NCBI RefSeq assembly: GCF_039521975.1
Contig: NZ_BAAACZ010000009.1
Location: 372,001-436,000 of the forward strand
Direction of reading: 5' to 3'
DNA: 64,000 nt
Source: Alkalibacillus silvisoli
GTDB lineage: Bacteria; Bacillota; Bacilli; Bacillales; Alkalibacillaceae
Positions 43,858 to 53,082 of the stretch are shown in pieces. Under the pieces are notes generated by a model that did no database searches, was not told the origin of the DNA, and was given only the letters and a program-made list of their open reading frames with translations. The position numbers and the translations under genes were made by a program. Every line of letters begins with the position of its first letter. The stretch's first letter is position 1.

Positions 43858-45132
43858 ATGGTAGCCGAAAAGCCAGCAGATTCTCAAAATGAACAATCCA
43901 ATGATATTTTAGCTTCGACACAATCCGTAGTTAAAGACGCATTGGACCGACTAGGGTACGCTAATGAAGCTTATGAACTGATGAAAGAACCCGTCCGCAT
44001 GATGACTGTTAGAATTCCAGTTCGAATGGATGATGGTAACATTAAGGTGTTTACAGGTTATCGAGCACAACATAATGATGCTGTAGGTCCTACTAAAGGT
44101 GGTGTTCGCTTCCACCCAGACGTTACTGAGAAAGAAGTTAGAGCATTATCTATTTGGATGACATTAAAATCTGGAATTGTTGATTTACCGTATGGCGGCG
44201 GTAAAGGTGGTATTATTTGTGATCCGCGTGAGATGTCGTTTAGAGAGTTAGAAGCAGTAAGTAGGGGATATGTCCGTGCTTTATCACAAGTTGTAGGACC
44301 AACTAAGGATATCCCTGCACCTGATGTTTTTACTAATTCTCAAATTATGGCTTGGATGATGGATGAATATAGTCGCATTGACGAATTTAACAGTCCTGGT
44401 TTCATTACAGGTAAGCCGATTGTTTTAGGTGGCTCACATGGTAGAGAATCTGCAACAGCCAAAGGTGTTACAATTTGTATTGAAGAAGCATGTAAAAAAC
44501 GAGGAATCGATATTGAAGATGCTCGAGTAATTGTTCAAGGTTTTGGTAATGCAGGAAGCTTCTTAGCAAAGTTCATGCATGATATGGGAGCTAAGGTGAT
44601 CGCGATTTCTGATGCAGAGGGTGCACTTCACGACCCAGAAGGTTTAGATATTGATTATTTATTAGATCGTCGCGATAGCTTTGGAACAGTAACAAACTTA
44701 TTTGATGATACAATCTCTAATGATGAAATGTTAGAGTTAGAAACAGACATACTTGTTCCAGCAGCGGTACAAAACCAAATTACTAAAGATAACGCACATA
44801 ACATTAAAGCAGAAATTGTTGTTGAAGCAGCAAACGGTCCAACGACATTAGAAGCGACTCAAATTTTAACAGAAAGAGACATTTTAATCGTTCCAGATGT
44901 ATTAGCATCTTCTGGCGGCGTTACAGTATCTTATTTTGAATGGGTACAGAACAACCAAGGTTTCTATTGGAAAGAAGATGAAGTACAAGAGAAATTACGA
45001 GAAGTTTTAGTGAAAGCGTTTAATAACGTTTATACGACTTCACAAAATCGACAAATTGATATGCGCTTAGCAGCATACATGGTTGGCGTTCGTAAAATGA
45101 CAGAGGCAGCTCGATTCAGAGGTTGGATTTAA
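43858..45132 (+). CDS. gudB: NAD-dependent glutamate dehydrogenase
   Basis: Deaminates glutamate to 2-oxoglutarate and ammonium. 424 residues from ATG 43858 (AGGAGGT upstream); the long N-terminal extension to 43756 is spurious. Motifs: GGVRFHP, LPYGGGKGGI (catalytic Lys), GPTKDIPAPDV, GFGNAGSF (NAD site), EAANGPTT. The EVRALSIWM segment lacks the 3-residue duplication that inactivates GudB in domesticated B. subtilis, so the enzyme should be active. Confidence 0.95.
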   Translation: MVAEKPADSQNEQSNDILASTQSVVKDALDRLGYANEAYELMKEPVRMMTVRIPVRMDDGNIKVFTGYRAQHNDAVGPTKGGVRFHPDVTEKEVRALSIWMTLKSGIVDLPYGGGKGGIICDPREMSFRELEAVSRGYVRALSQVVGPTKDIPAPDVFTNSQIMAWMMDEYSRIDEFNSPGFITGKPIVLGGSHGRESATAKGVTICIEEACKKRGIDIEDARVIVQGFGNAGSFLAKFMHDMGAKVIAISDAEGALHDPEGLDIDYLLDRRDSFGTVTNLFDDTISNDEMLELETDILVPAAVQNQITKDNAHNIKAEIVVEAANGPTTLEATQILTERDILIVPDVLASSGGVTVSYFEWVQNNQGFYWKEDEVQEKLREVLVKAFNNVYTTSQNRQIDMRLAAYMVGVRKMTEAARFRGWI

Positions 45133-45157
45133 TAACTTTAAGTTGAATAAATCGATT

Positions 45158-45193
45158 AAATCTCCTATCATTATTTTGGTAGGAGATTTTTTG
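45158..45193 (+). terminator. Terminator of gudB
   Basis: AAATCTCCTA (45158-45167) with TAGGAGATTT (45180-45189), then TTTT. Confidence 0.85.
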
Positions 45194-45256
45194 ACTTGAA
45201 TCGGAAAAATGGGACACAAAAATTGATTTACGTTTATGATTATAGGAGTGTGCACT

Positions 45257-46240
45257 ATGCAAACGGAAAAAGTTATTATAATAGGGGCAGGACCGTGTGG
45301 TTTATCCACTGCGATTGAACTTAAGAAAAAAGGTTTTGACCCTTTATTAATTGAGAAAGGGAATGTAGCCAATTCAATATATCATTACCCTACGCACCAA
45401 ACATTTTTTAGTTCGAGTGAGAAGTTAGAAATTGGTCAAATTCCGTTTATATCAGAGCGTCAAAAACCGGTAAGGAATGAAGCGTTGACGTATTATCGTA
45501 CCGTTGCAGACCGTAGTAATTTAAGAATCAATACTTATGAGAAGGTTGAAGAAGTTGAGCAAAGTGATGCTGGTTATACGCTAGTTACTAAAACTGATAA
45601 GGGAGAATCTAAGCAATATCAATCAACATACTTAATTATTGCAACCGGCTATTATGATCACCCTAACTTATTAAACGTGCCAGGTGAATCATTACCGCAT
45701 GTTTTTCATTATTTTAAAGAAGCTCACCCTTATTTTAATAAAAAAGTCGCGGTAATTGGCGGGAAGAACTCAGCTGTAGATGCCACATTAGAGCTTGAGA
45801 AAGCTGGTTGTGAGGTAATTGTTTTATATCGTGGTAGTGATTATTCACCAAGTGTCAAGCCTTGGATTTTACCTAATTTTGAATCTTTAGTTAGACATAA
45901 CAAGATCACAATGGAGTTTAATGTGAATATTGAAGAAATTACGGAGAAGTCGGTCTTTTATCATGTTAACGGTGAAGCACGTGAGGTTGAAGCGGATTTT
46001 GTATTTGCGATGATTGGTTATCATCCTAATCAAGAATTTCTATCTTCAATTGGAATCAAAATCGACTTTGATACAGGTAGACCACAATTCCATGACAATT
46101 CAATGGAAACGAACCAATCAAATATATATATATCTGGAGTTATTGCTGCTGGTTATAACAATAATGAGATTTTTATTGAGAATGGTCGACACCATGGAGA
46201 GAAAATAGCAATCGATATAGCAAACAAAGAAACTAGGTGA
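45257..46240 (+). CDS. ypdA: Bacillithiol disulfide reductase YpdA
   Basis: NADPH/FAD oxidoreductase that reduces oxidised bacillithiol, keeping thiol redox balance. 327 residues from ATG 45257 (TAGGAGTG upstream). N-terminal FAD site IIGAGPCGLSTAIEL (the Cys next to GP is the family's active Cys), second nucleotide site VIGGKNSAVDA, FAMIGYHPNQ, and C-terminal FIENGRHHG. Single-gene gap to ansA is 6 bp. Confidence 0.9.
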   Translation: MQTEKVIIIGAGPCGLSTAIELKKKGFDPLLIEKGNVANSIYHYPTHQTFFSSSEKLEIGQIPFISERQKPVRNEALTYYRTVADRSNLRINTYEKVEEVEQSDAGYTLVTKTDKGESKQYQSTYLIIATGYYDHPNLLNVPGESLPHVFHYFKEAHPYFNKKVAVIGGKNSAVDATLELEKAGCEVIVLYRGSDYSPSVKPWILPNFESLVRHNKITMEFNVNIEEITEKSVFYHVNGEAREVEADFVFAMIGYHPNQEFLSSIGIKIDFDTGRPQFHDNSMETNQSNIYISGVIAAGYNNNEIFIENGRHHGEKIAIDIANKETR

Positions 46241-46246
46241 AAAATA

Positions 46247-47206
46247 ATGAGTAAAGTTGTCCTTATTACAACAGGTGGAACAATTGCAAGTAAACCAAAA
46301 CACCCAAGTGGAAAGTTATCATCAGGAGCTATGACAGGTGAGGAACTTGCCTCTTTATGTGAATTACCTGAGGAAATTGATGTTGTTATTGATTCAGCTT
46401 TTCAAAAACCGAGTGTTCATTTAGATTTTAATGATTGGATTAGGCTTAAAAATAAAGTTGAATACCATTTCCAAGACGAATCAGTTTCTGGAGTTGTTGT
46501 CACCCACGGAACTGATACTTTAGAAGAAACAGCTTACTTTTTAGATTTAACGGTTAATGATGAACGTCCTGTTGTTGTAACAGGTTCACAAAGGTCGATT
46601 AATGACTTAGGTAGTGATGTTTATATCAATTTAAGACATGCTATTTACTCAGCGTGTAGTTCTGATTTAATTAATGTGGGCACTGTCGTTGTATTTAATG
46701 AAAGAATATTTGCTGCTAAGCATGTCAAAAAAGAGCATGCCAGTAATATACAAGGATTTAACTCTTTTGGATTTGGATATTTAGGTATTATTGATAACGA
46801 CTTAGTGCAAGTTTATCAAAAACCACTAAAGCGAGAAGTATATTCTTTAGGTAATCAGATGCCAAGAGTTGATATTGTTAAATGTTATACTGACGGTGAT
46901 GGTGTAGTTATTGATAGTCTTATAAATGCAGGGACGAAAGGGATCATCTTAGAAGGAGTCGGAAGAGGGCAAGTATCTCCGAAAATGATGCCAGCGATAA
47001 TTAGAAGTATTAAAAAAGGTATTGTTGTTGTCATCACAACGGCTTCTGAAGAGGGGGCAGTTTATCCAACTTACGATTATGAAGGAAGTGCATACGACTT
47101 AATTAATCACGGAGTTCTATTAGGTAGTGATTATGATAGTAAGAAAGCGCGTGTAAAATTAGCTGTTCAACTATCAGAGAATCATGGTCATTATAAATTC
47201 GACTAA
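46247..47206 (+). CDS. ansA: L-asparaginase
   Basis: Hydrolyses asparagine to aspartate and ammonium. 319 residues, cytoplasmic (no signal peptide). Nucleophile Thr in TTGGTIAS (near 9-12), second Thr/Asp in VTHGTDTLEET, Lys in the NVGTVVVFNE-following segment. Directly behind ypdA with AGGTGA at the junction; followed by a terminator. Type I/II cannot be fully separated here. Confidence 0.93.
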   Translation: MSKVVLITTGGTIASKPKHPSGKLSSGAMTGEELASLCELPEEIDVVIDSAFQKPSVHLDFNDWIRLKNKVEYHFQDESVSGVVVTHGTDTLEETAYFLDLTVNDERPVVVTGSQRSINDLGSDVYINLRHAIYSACSSDLINVGTVVVFNERIFAAKHVKKEHASNIQGFNSFGFGYLGIIDNDLVQVYQKPLKREVYSLGNQMPRVDIVKCYTDGDGVVIDSLINAGTKGIILEGVGRGQVSPKMMPAIIRSIKKGIVVVITTASEEGAVYPTYDYEGSAYDLINHGVLLGSDYDSKKARVKLAVQLSENHGHYKFD

Positions 47207-47231
47207 ATCTCCTATAACATCAATAAAATAA

Positions 47232-47274
47232 AAGGCTAACAGGTGGTAATTATTTCATCTGTTAGTCTTTTTTT
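47232..47274 (+). terminator. Terminator of ypdA-ansA
   Basis: AAGGCTAACAGGTG (47232-47245) pairs with CATCTGTTAGTCTT (47256-47269) with wobble pairs, followed by a T-run. Confidence 0.8.
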
Positions 47275-47349
47275 ATTTTCAAAGAATATTAACGAAAAAG
47301 ATACAGAAAATAAGCAACAAGATTAGACAGTATTGAGGAGGATTCAACA

Positions 47350-48360
47350 TTGAGAAGGAAACATCTATTACCTAAAATTTTGTTACTGATCGCTTTAATC
47401 GTTGGAGTTGTAACAGTAATTCCTGAGCAACCTTCAGAAGGTTTTAGTGAACAAATTATTCAAAAAGGTGCAACAGGTGACGATGTAGTCGAACTACAGT
47501 CAAGATTACAATATATAGGCTTTTTTGATGGAACAATTGACGGCGTTTATAGTTGGGAAACATATTGGGCTGTCCGTAACTTCCAAGAAGAGTTTGGTTT
47601 AGAGGAAGTAGATGGCTTAGTAGGTGAAAAAACAAAAGAAATGCTCGTACGCGCTACTGAATATGATGAAGGGTGGGTGCGAGAACAGTTGAATCAAGGA
47701 AGAGATTTCACACATTATGGTGGTCAAGAGCGACAAACACCGAGTGAAGATGAGCAAGCACCACAAGAAGGTGAACAGGCTCCGCCTGAAGGAGAAGCGC
47801 CACAAGAGGGTGAACAAGCTCCCCCTGAAGGTGAAGCACCACAAGAAGAGCAGGAGCCAGTACCTGAAGATGGTGAGCCTGCACCAGGTGAAGCACAACA
47901 ACCAGAAGAAGGGGAAGGGGCTGAGGGTGATGTACCAGAAGAGCCCCCACAAGAAGAAGCCCCTGAAGGTGAACAAGGAGAAGCAGTTAACGTTCCAGGT
48001 GGTTTCTCACAAAACGATATTCAGTTAATGGCACAAGCTGTTTATGCTGAGGGTCGTGGTGAGCCATACAATGGTCAAGTTGCAATAGCGGCAGTTATTT
48101 TAAATCGTATAGAAGACCCGGAGTTCCCTGATACTATTTCTGGTATAATCTTTGAACCGTTAGCTTTTGAAGCTGTAGATGATGGTCAAATTTATATGGA
48201 ACCAGATGAACAAGCACGTGAAGCAGTGATGGATGCTATAAATGGTTGGGACCCATCAGGTGGTGCGACATATTACTTCAATCCAGATACAGCTACATCG
48301 GATTGGATATGGTCAAGACCACAAATTAAACGTATTGGTAAACACATTTTCATGAATTAG
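47350..48360 (+). CDS. sleB: Spore cortex-lytic enzyme SleB
   Basis: Lytic transglycosylase that degrades the muramic-lactam cortex during germination. 336 residues: signal peptide (~1-27), peptidoglycan-binding domain (~35-98; GDDVVELQSRLQYIGFF), an unusual Pro/Glu-rich acidic linker (~130-217), and the catalytic SleB domain (~225-336; AQAVYAEGRGEPYNGQVA with catalytic Glu, ATYYFNPDTATS). TTG start after GAGGAGG. Followed 12 bp later by ypeB, its required partner. The linker is much longer than in B. subtilis SleB (total ~305). Confidence 0.93.
   Translation: MRRKHLLPKILLLIALIVGVVTVIPEQPSEGFSEQIIQKGATGDDVVELQSRLQYIGFFDGTIDGVYSWETYWAVRNFQEEFGLEEVDGLVGEKTKEMLVRATEYDEGWVREQLNQGRDFTHYGGQERQTPSEDEQAPQEGEQAPPEGEAPQEGEQAPPEGEAPQEEQEPVPEDGEPAPGEAQQPEEGEGAEGDVPEEPPQEEAPEGEQGEAVNVPGGFSQNDIQLMAQAVYAEGRGEPYNGQVAIAAVILNRIEDPEFPDTISGIIFEPLAFEAVDDGQIYMEPDEQAREAVMDAINGWDPSGGATYYFNPDTATSDWIWSRPQIKRIGKHIFMN
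47761..47838 (+). repeat. Two tandem 39-bp repeats coding the SleB linker
   Basis: Units 47761-47799 and 47800-47838 each encode PQEGEQAPPEGEA; they differ at a few third bases. The flanking linker carries degenerate versions. Confidence 0.85.
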
Positions 48361-48372
48361 GAGGGTAATGAT

Positions 48373-49713
48373 ATGGGTGCACTAAGATGGATCGTATATA
48401 TTGTTCTGTTAGTCGGTGTAATCGGTGCTCTGATTTGGGGCTATCAAGAACAACAAGAGAAAAATGCAGTATTAGTCAAGGCAGAAAATAATTATCAACG
48501 TGCTTTTCATGATTTATCTTATCGTGTTGATACGTTGAATGAAAAAATTGATACAGTTTTAGCAATGAATGCACCAGATAATGTTTCACCACAAATGACG
48601 GATATTTGGAAAATTACATCAGAAGCTAAAGCAGATGTCTCGCAATTACCTTTAACATTAGTACCATTTAATAAGACAGAAGAATTTCTAAACAATATCG
48701 GTGAATTCGCGTATCGAACTTCAATTCGGGGCTTGGATGATGACCCTTTATCAGATGATGAGATTGAAATGCTTGGTCAACTAAGTGATCAATCAAATGA
48801 AATTAGACGAGATTTACGAACTATTCAACATGAAGTGTTATCTGATGGTGTAAGGTGGATGGATGTTGAAGTAATGTTAGCGACCAACGAACCAAGAGAA
48901 GATTCAATTATTAATGGATTGCAGACAGTTGAAAGTAATGCAGAAAGCTATGACACTTTTGATGAAGAAGTTGGGTTATCGGCGGCTGAACGTGGCGATA
49001 GAGAGATTGAAATAGAAGGTGAAGAACAAACAGAAGAAGAAGTAAGAGAAATTATCCATGATTATTTTGAATTGGGTGATGAATCTGAACTAGTCATAAC
49101 TGAAACAGGTGAAGGGTCTGTAATCCCAATGTATAATGCTTCATTTGATACAGAAGAACTTCATGGATATGCTGAGATCACTCGAGAAGGTGGGCATGTT
49201 TTATCATATTTATTAAGTAGAGATTTGGATGATGCTAATATCAGTCTACATGACGGGATGAATGAAGCAGAACAGTTATTAGATGACTTAGACTTTGATG
49301 ATGTTGAAATGGTTGAAAGTATTCAGTATGACAAAGTGGGTGTTTATGAGTTTGTTCATGAGCATGATGACATACTATTCTACCCAGATGGTATTCAAGT
49401 TAAAGTAGCTTTAGACAACGGTGACATTATTGGTTTAACAGCAAAAGATTATGTGTTTAATGAGCAAACAAGAGCAGATAGAGAATTTGAGCCAACCTTA
49501 GAAGAAGTAGAAGCCGAAGAACATGTTAATCAAAGCTTAGACGTAAGAGAACAGAGGCTTGCAGTAATTGAAAATGATTTAGGAGAAGAAGTTTTAACGT
49601 ATGAATTATTAGGTACAATTGATGCCACAACCTACCGAGTATTCATTAATGCTGAAGATGGTTTTGAGGAACGCGTGGAGCGACTTAAACAAAGTGAAGA
49701 AGTTTATAGTTAA
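48373..49713 (+). CDS. ypeB: Germination protein YpeB
   Basis: Spore inner-membrane-associated protein that stabilises and restrains SleB. 446 residues: single N-terminal membrane helix (~5-24), coiled N-terminal domain to ~200, and C-terminal PepSY-like repeats (EEQTEEEVREIIHDYF, NEAEQLLDDLDF, TLEEVEAEEHV). GGAGGG before ATG 48373. sleB-ypeB is a forespore operon in Bacilli. Confidence 0.93.
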   Translation: MGALRWIVYIVLLVGVIGALIWGYQEQQEKNAVLVKAENNYQRAFHDLSYRVDTLNEKIDTVLAMNAPDNVSPQMTDIWKITSEAKADVSQLPLTLVPFNKTEEFLNNIGEFAYRTSIRGLDDDPLSDDEIEMLGQLSDQSNEIRRDLRTIQHEVLSDGVRWMDVEVMLATNEPREDSIINGLQTVESNAESYDTFDEEVGLSAAERGDREIEIEGEEQTEEEVREIIHDYFELGDESELVITETGEGSVIPMYNASFDTEELHGYAEITREGGHVLSYLLSRDLDDANISLHDGMNEAEQLLDDLDFDDVEMVESIQYDKVGVYEFVHEHDDILFYPDGIQVKVALDNGDIIGLTAKDYVFNEQTRADREFEPTLEEVEAEEHVNQSLDVREQRLAVIENDLGEEVLTYELLGTIDATTYRVFINAEDGFEERVERLKQSEEVYS

Positions 49714-49726
49714 TTTAGTAGAAATT

Positions 49727-49762
49727 AAAAAGGAAAAGACAACTTAGTCTTTTCCTTTTTAT
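49727..49762 (+). terminator. Terminator of sleB-ypeB
   Basis: AAAAAGGAAAAGAC (49727-49740) with GTCTTTTCCTTTTT (49747-49760), 6-nt loop; the A/T tails make it bidirectional. Confidence 0.88.
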
Positions 49763-49810
49763 AGTTTTTTGTCATAATATAGTTAGCTCATGTAAAAGGG
49801 GAAAGTACAT

Positions 49811-50470
49811 ATGTTATCAGTTGGGATGAAATTAACAATAGAAGTTGTTAAAGGTGATCAGGTTGAAGAGAAGCTACATACTAAAATTGTAGACCTTACA
49901 AAAAAACGAATTTATGTTGATTACCCTATCAATCAACGGACTGGTAGAACGTTTTATTTTATAAATAACACGAAAGTAAGAGTGTCTTTTGTTAGTGATC
50001 ATGATATAGTCTATATGTTTTATTGTGATGTTAAAAGGCGAAAGAAAAAGAAAATACCTTTAATTGAAATACCCTTTCCTAACCAAGATGAGTTAATTAA
50101 AGTTCAAAGACGGGAATATGTCAGAATAGAAGCTAACTTAGATGTAGCAGTACATTCTTTAGATGAAGAGAAGGAACCACTTATTACACACACATTAGAC
50201 TTAAGTGGTGGTGGTATTGCTGTTAAAAGTACATCTCAGCAATTTGAACAAGGTGAAGAAGTAGACCTTATGCTTGTTTTACCGTTTGGACCAAATGATT
50301 ATGTTTATTTAAATATTAAAGGTGAAGTTATTCGCTATGCTCCTTCAAAAGAAGGACAAGACTATATATTGTCACTTAAATTTAAATCAATAGAAGATAC
50401 AAAACGAGAAACCATTATCAAGTATTGCTTCGACCAACAATTAGAAAGAAGAAGGAAGCTTAACACATAA
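49811..50470 (+). CDS. ypfA: c-di-GMP-binding flagellar brake protein YpfA (PilZ)
   Basis: YcgR-like PilZ protein (DgrA/MotI) that binds cyclic-di-GMP and acts on the flagellar stator to lower motility. 219 residues: N-terminal YcgR domain (~5-90) and PilZ domain (~95-205) with both c-di-GMP motifs, QRREYVRI (RxxxR) and DLSGGGIAVKS. ATG 49811, after AAAGGGGAAAG. Neighbours cmk as in B. subtilis, without the small ypfB gene. Confidence 0.9.
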   Translation: MLSVGMKLTIEVVKGDQVEEKLHTKIVDLTKKRIYVDYPINQRTGRTFYFINNTKVRVSFVSDHDIVYMFYCDVKRRKKKKIPLIEIPFPNQDELIKVQRREYVRIEANLDVAVHSLDEEKEPLITHTLDLSGGGIAVKSTSQQFEQGEEVDLMLVLPFGPNDYVYLNIKGEVIRYAPSKEGQDYILSLKFKSIEDTKRETIIKYCFDQQLERRRKLNT

Positions 50471-50518
50471 AGAATTGAAACTAGATGAATGACAGTGATG
50501 ACTTAGGAGGAAATGAAG

Positions 50519-51193
50519 ATGAAAGTAGCAATCGACGGACCTGCTGCTGCTGGAAAGAGTACAGTAGCTAAAAAAATTGCTAAAAAACTGGACTACTTAT
50601 ATTTGGATACGGGAGCTATGTATAGAGCGTTAACTTTAAAGGCTTTAAGAGAAAGTATAGATTTAGAAGATGAACAAGCCCTTGCCAAGTTGTCTTCAGA
50701 AATTAAAATCTCATTTAAACATAAAGAAGAACAGCAAGATGTTTTATTAAATGGTGAAGATGTAACAAAATCCATTCGAAAAACAGATGTAACGAACAAT
50801 GTGTCTATTGCCTCAAAGCATCGATTAGTACGTGAACAAATGGTAGATATGCAACGAGACTTAGCGAATGAGGTGAATGTTGTTGTTGATGGTCGTGATA
50901 TAGGGACTTATGTACTGCCGGATGCTGAAGTGAAAGTATTTTTAGTGGCCTCAGTACAAGAGAGAGCTGAACGCCGTCATAAAGAAAATATTAAAAGTGG
51001 TATTAATTCAGACTTAGAACAGTTAAAAGCAGAAATAGAACGGCGAGATCAAATTGATTCACAAAGAGAAATGGCACCACTAACTAAAGCTGATGACGCA
51101 GTTGAAATTGATACGACATCAAAATCTATCGAAGACGTGTGCAATCAAATTCTGACTATTATTAAAGAACACTCTAATATTAAAGGAGTCTAA
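50519..51193 (+). CDS. cmk: Cytidylate kinase
   Basis: Phosphorylates CMP/dCMP to the diphosphates. 224 residues from ATG 50519, 8 bases after TAGGAGG (the ATG at 50513 is too close). P-loop GPAAAGKST, YLDTGAMYRALT, VDGRDIGTYVLP (nucleotide-specific), lid RRHKEN. Followed 4 bp later by plsC. Confidence 0.95.
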   Translation: MKVAIDGPAAAGKSTVAKKIAKKLDYLYLDTGAMYRALTLKALRESIDLEDEQALAKLSSEIKISFKHKEEQQDVLLNGEDVTKSIRKTDVTNNVSIASKHRLVREQMVDMQRDLANEVNVVVDGRDIGTYVLPDAEVKVFLVASVQERAERRHKENIKSGINSDLEQLKAEIERRDQIDSQREMAPLTKADDAVEIDTTSKSIEDVCNQILTIIKEHSNIKGV

Positions 51194-51197
51194 AGGC

Positions 51198-51779
51198 ATG
51201 TTGTATAAATTTGCTAAATTCGTTGTCTATATGGTTTTTAAGTTTTTATTTAGAATCAAAATTATCGGTAAGACTAATGTACCAAAGGAAGGGCCAGTGA
51301 TTGTTTGTTCAAACCATATATCTAACTTTGACCCGCCGGTTGTTGGTATTACATGCCCACGTGATATTAATTTTATGGCTAAAGAAGAATTATTCGAGAA
51401 GAAAGGTATTGGTTTTTTACTAAAACATTTAAATGCTTTTCCAGTAAAGCGTGGAATGCGTGACCGTAATGCGTTACGAAATGGTCTTGGCTTGCTTGAA
51501 GATGGTGGAACATTAGGGTTATTTCCAGAAGGGACTCGAAGTAAAGATGGAAATATAAAGAAAGGCTTAGCCGGTGCTGGGTTCTTTGCCATGCGTTCAA
51601 ATGCAACTGTAATCCCTTGTGCTATTATTGGACCTTATGAGAAATTCAAACCGTTAAAAGTAATCTATGGTGAACCGGTTGAATTTGAATCTTTAAAAGC
51701 TGAAAAACCATCAGCCCAAGAAGTAACGGATGAAATCATGGAAAATATTCAATCCTTAATAGATGAATACAAAAAATGA
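51198..51779 (+). CDS. plsC: 1-acyl-sn-glycerol-3-phosphate acyltransferase
   Basis: Acylates lysophosphatidic acid to phosphatidic acid in membrane lipid synthesis. 193 residues. Acyltransferase motifs: CSNHISNFDPP (HxxxxD), GLFPEGTRSKDG (glycerophosphate binding), VIPCAIIGP. N-terminal hydrophobic segment ~1-22 associates with the membrane. Conserved cmk-plsC-ypfD order. Confidence 0.94.
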   Translation: MLYKFAKFVVYMVFKFLFRIKIIGKTNVPKEGPVIVCSNHISNFDPPVVGITCPRDINFMAKEELFEKKGIGFLLKHLNAFPVKRGMRDRNALRNGLGLLEDGGTLGLFPEGTRSKDGNIKKGLAGAGFFAMRSNATVIPCAIIGPYEKFKPLKVIYGEPVEFESLKAEKPSAQEVTDEIMENIQSLIDEYKK

Positions 51780-51848
51780 TGTTATGATTAACTTATTATA
51801 AGTTACATAAGGAATATTGTGCTTTTGTAGGAAGAAGGAGGAATTAAG

Positions 51849-52988
51849 ATGTCTGAAGGTCAAGAAAACGTAAACGAAAAAGTTTTAAATGTTGGAGATG
51901 AAGTGAAAGCTTCTGTTGTAAAATTAGAAGAAAAGCAGGTCATTGTAAATATAGGTGCGAAATTTGACGGTATTGTACCCATTTCAGAACTTTCGCATTT
52001 ACATGTTGAGCATACGAATGAAGTTCTTTCAGAAGGTGATGAATTTGGTGCTGTCGTGACTAAAGTGGAAGAAGATACTATAGTATTATCCAAAAAAGCG
52101 AAAGATCAACGACTAGCTTGGGACCAATTATTAAACCAATATGAAAAAGAACAGGTTATTGAAGCAACTGTAACTGAAGTTGTAGATGCGGGCTTGATTG
52201 TTGATGTAGGTATTCGAGGATTTATTCCAGCTTCACATGTTGAAACGTTTTATGTTGAGAACCTAGAAAAATATAAAGGTAAACAGTTAGAAGTAAAAAT
52301 TATTGAAATGAGTCAAGAACGTAATCGCATTATTTTATCTCATAAGGTTGTGACAGAGTCTGAAAATGAGCGTGAAAAGCAGCAACTACTTGATCAATTA
52401 GAAGTGGGCGATGTAGAAGAAGGTGTTGTACAACGTGTAGCATCTTTTGGTGTATTTGTTGATTTAGGCGGAATCGATGGGTTAGTTCATATTTCACAAC
52501 TTTCACATGATCACGTTGAACGAGCAGAAGATGTAGTAGAGGTAGGGCAAAAGGTGAAAGTCAAAGTCATTACCGTTGATCGTGATTCTGAACGTATTGG
52601 TTTATCGATTAAAGACTTACAACCTGGTCCGTGGACTAATGTTGAAGAAAATTTAAAGGCCGGCTCAGTAATTGAAGGTAAAGTGAAGCGACTAGTAAAC
52701 TTTGGAGCTTTCGTTGAAGTACTTCCACAAGTTGAAGGGTTAGTTCATATTTCAGAAGTGTCTAAAGAACATATTGGTTCTCCTCATGAAGTGCTTGAGG
52801 TTGGACAGGCTGTTCAAGTTAAGGTCTTAGATGTTAATGAAGGTGAGAAACGAGTTTCTTTAAGTATTAAGGAAGTACAGAAAGCTTTAGAAACTGAAGA
52901 GGTCCAGAAATATCAAAAAGATGATGATGATCGTGCTTTTCAAATTGGTGACTTAATTGGTGATCAATTAAAAGATTTCAATAAATAA
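51849..52988 (+). CDS. ypfD: S1-domain RNA-binding protein (RpsA-like YpfD)
   Basis: 379 residues with four S1 OB-fold repeats at about 13-85, 100-170, 185-257 and 272-345 (GDEVKASVVKLEEKQVIV; GFIPASHV; VFVDLGGIDGLVHISQLS; AFVEVLPQVEGLVHISEVS). Related to ribosomal protein S1, but Gram-positives usually have only four domains and the protein is not essential in B. subtilis. ATG 51849 with GAAGGAGG. Own terminator follows. Confidence 0.92.
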   Translation: MSEGQENVNEKVLNVGDEVKASVVKLEEKQVIVNIGAKFDGIVPISELSHLHVEHTNEVLSEGDEFGAVVTKVEEDTIVLSKKAKDQRLAWDQLLNQYEKEQVIEATVTEVVDAGLIVDVGIRGFIPASHVETFYVENLEKYKGKQLEVKIIEMSQERNRIILSHKVVTESENEREKQQLLDQLEVGDVEEGVVQRVASFGVFVDLGGIDGLVHISQLSHDHVERAEDVVEVGQKVKVKVITVDRDSERIGLSIKDLQPGPWTNVEENLKAGSVIEGKVKRLVNFGAFVEVLPQVEGLVHISEVSKEHIGSPHEVLEVGQAVQVKVLDVNEGEKRVSLSIKEVQKALETEEVQKYQKDDDDRAFQIGDLIGDQLKDFNK

Positions 52989-52991
52989 TCT

Positions 52992-53020
52992 AAAGGGTGG
53001 CTTTTAACGCCACTCTTTTT
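52992..53020 (+). terminator. Terminator of ypfD
   Basis: AAAGGGTGGC (52992-53001) with GCCACTCTTT (53009-53018, one G-T pair), 7-nt loop, T-run. Confidence 0.88.
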
Positions 53021-53082
53021 CATCTGTAGATTAACTACAGTTGGTTATAATATAAAAGAATAGTCGTTAAAGGATGAGAAAG

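Noticed and set aside
47761..47838. CRISPR-like or regulatory tandem repeat
   Set aside because: The 39-bp units are in frame, differ at third positions and encode the SleB linker; there are no spacers.
47617..48028. Several ORFs antisense or out of frame over the sleB linker
   Set aside because: Low-complexity repeats give long open frames by chance; the sleB frame has signal peptide, domains and a ribosome site.
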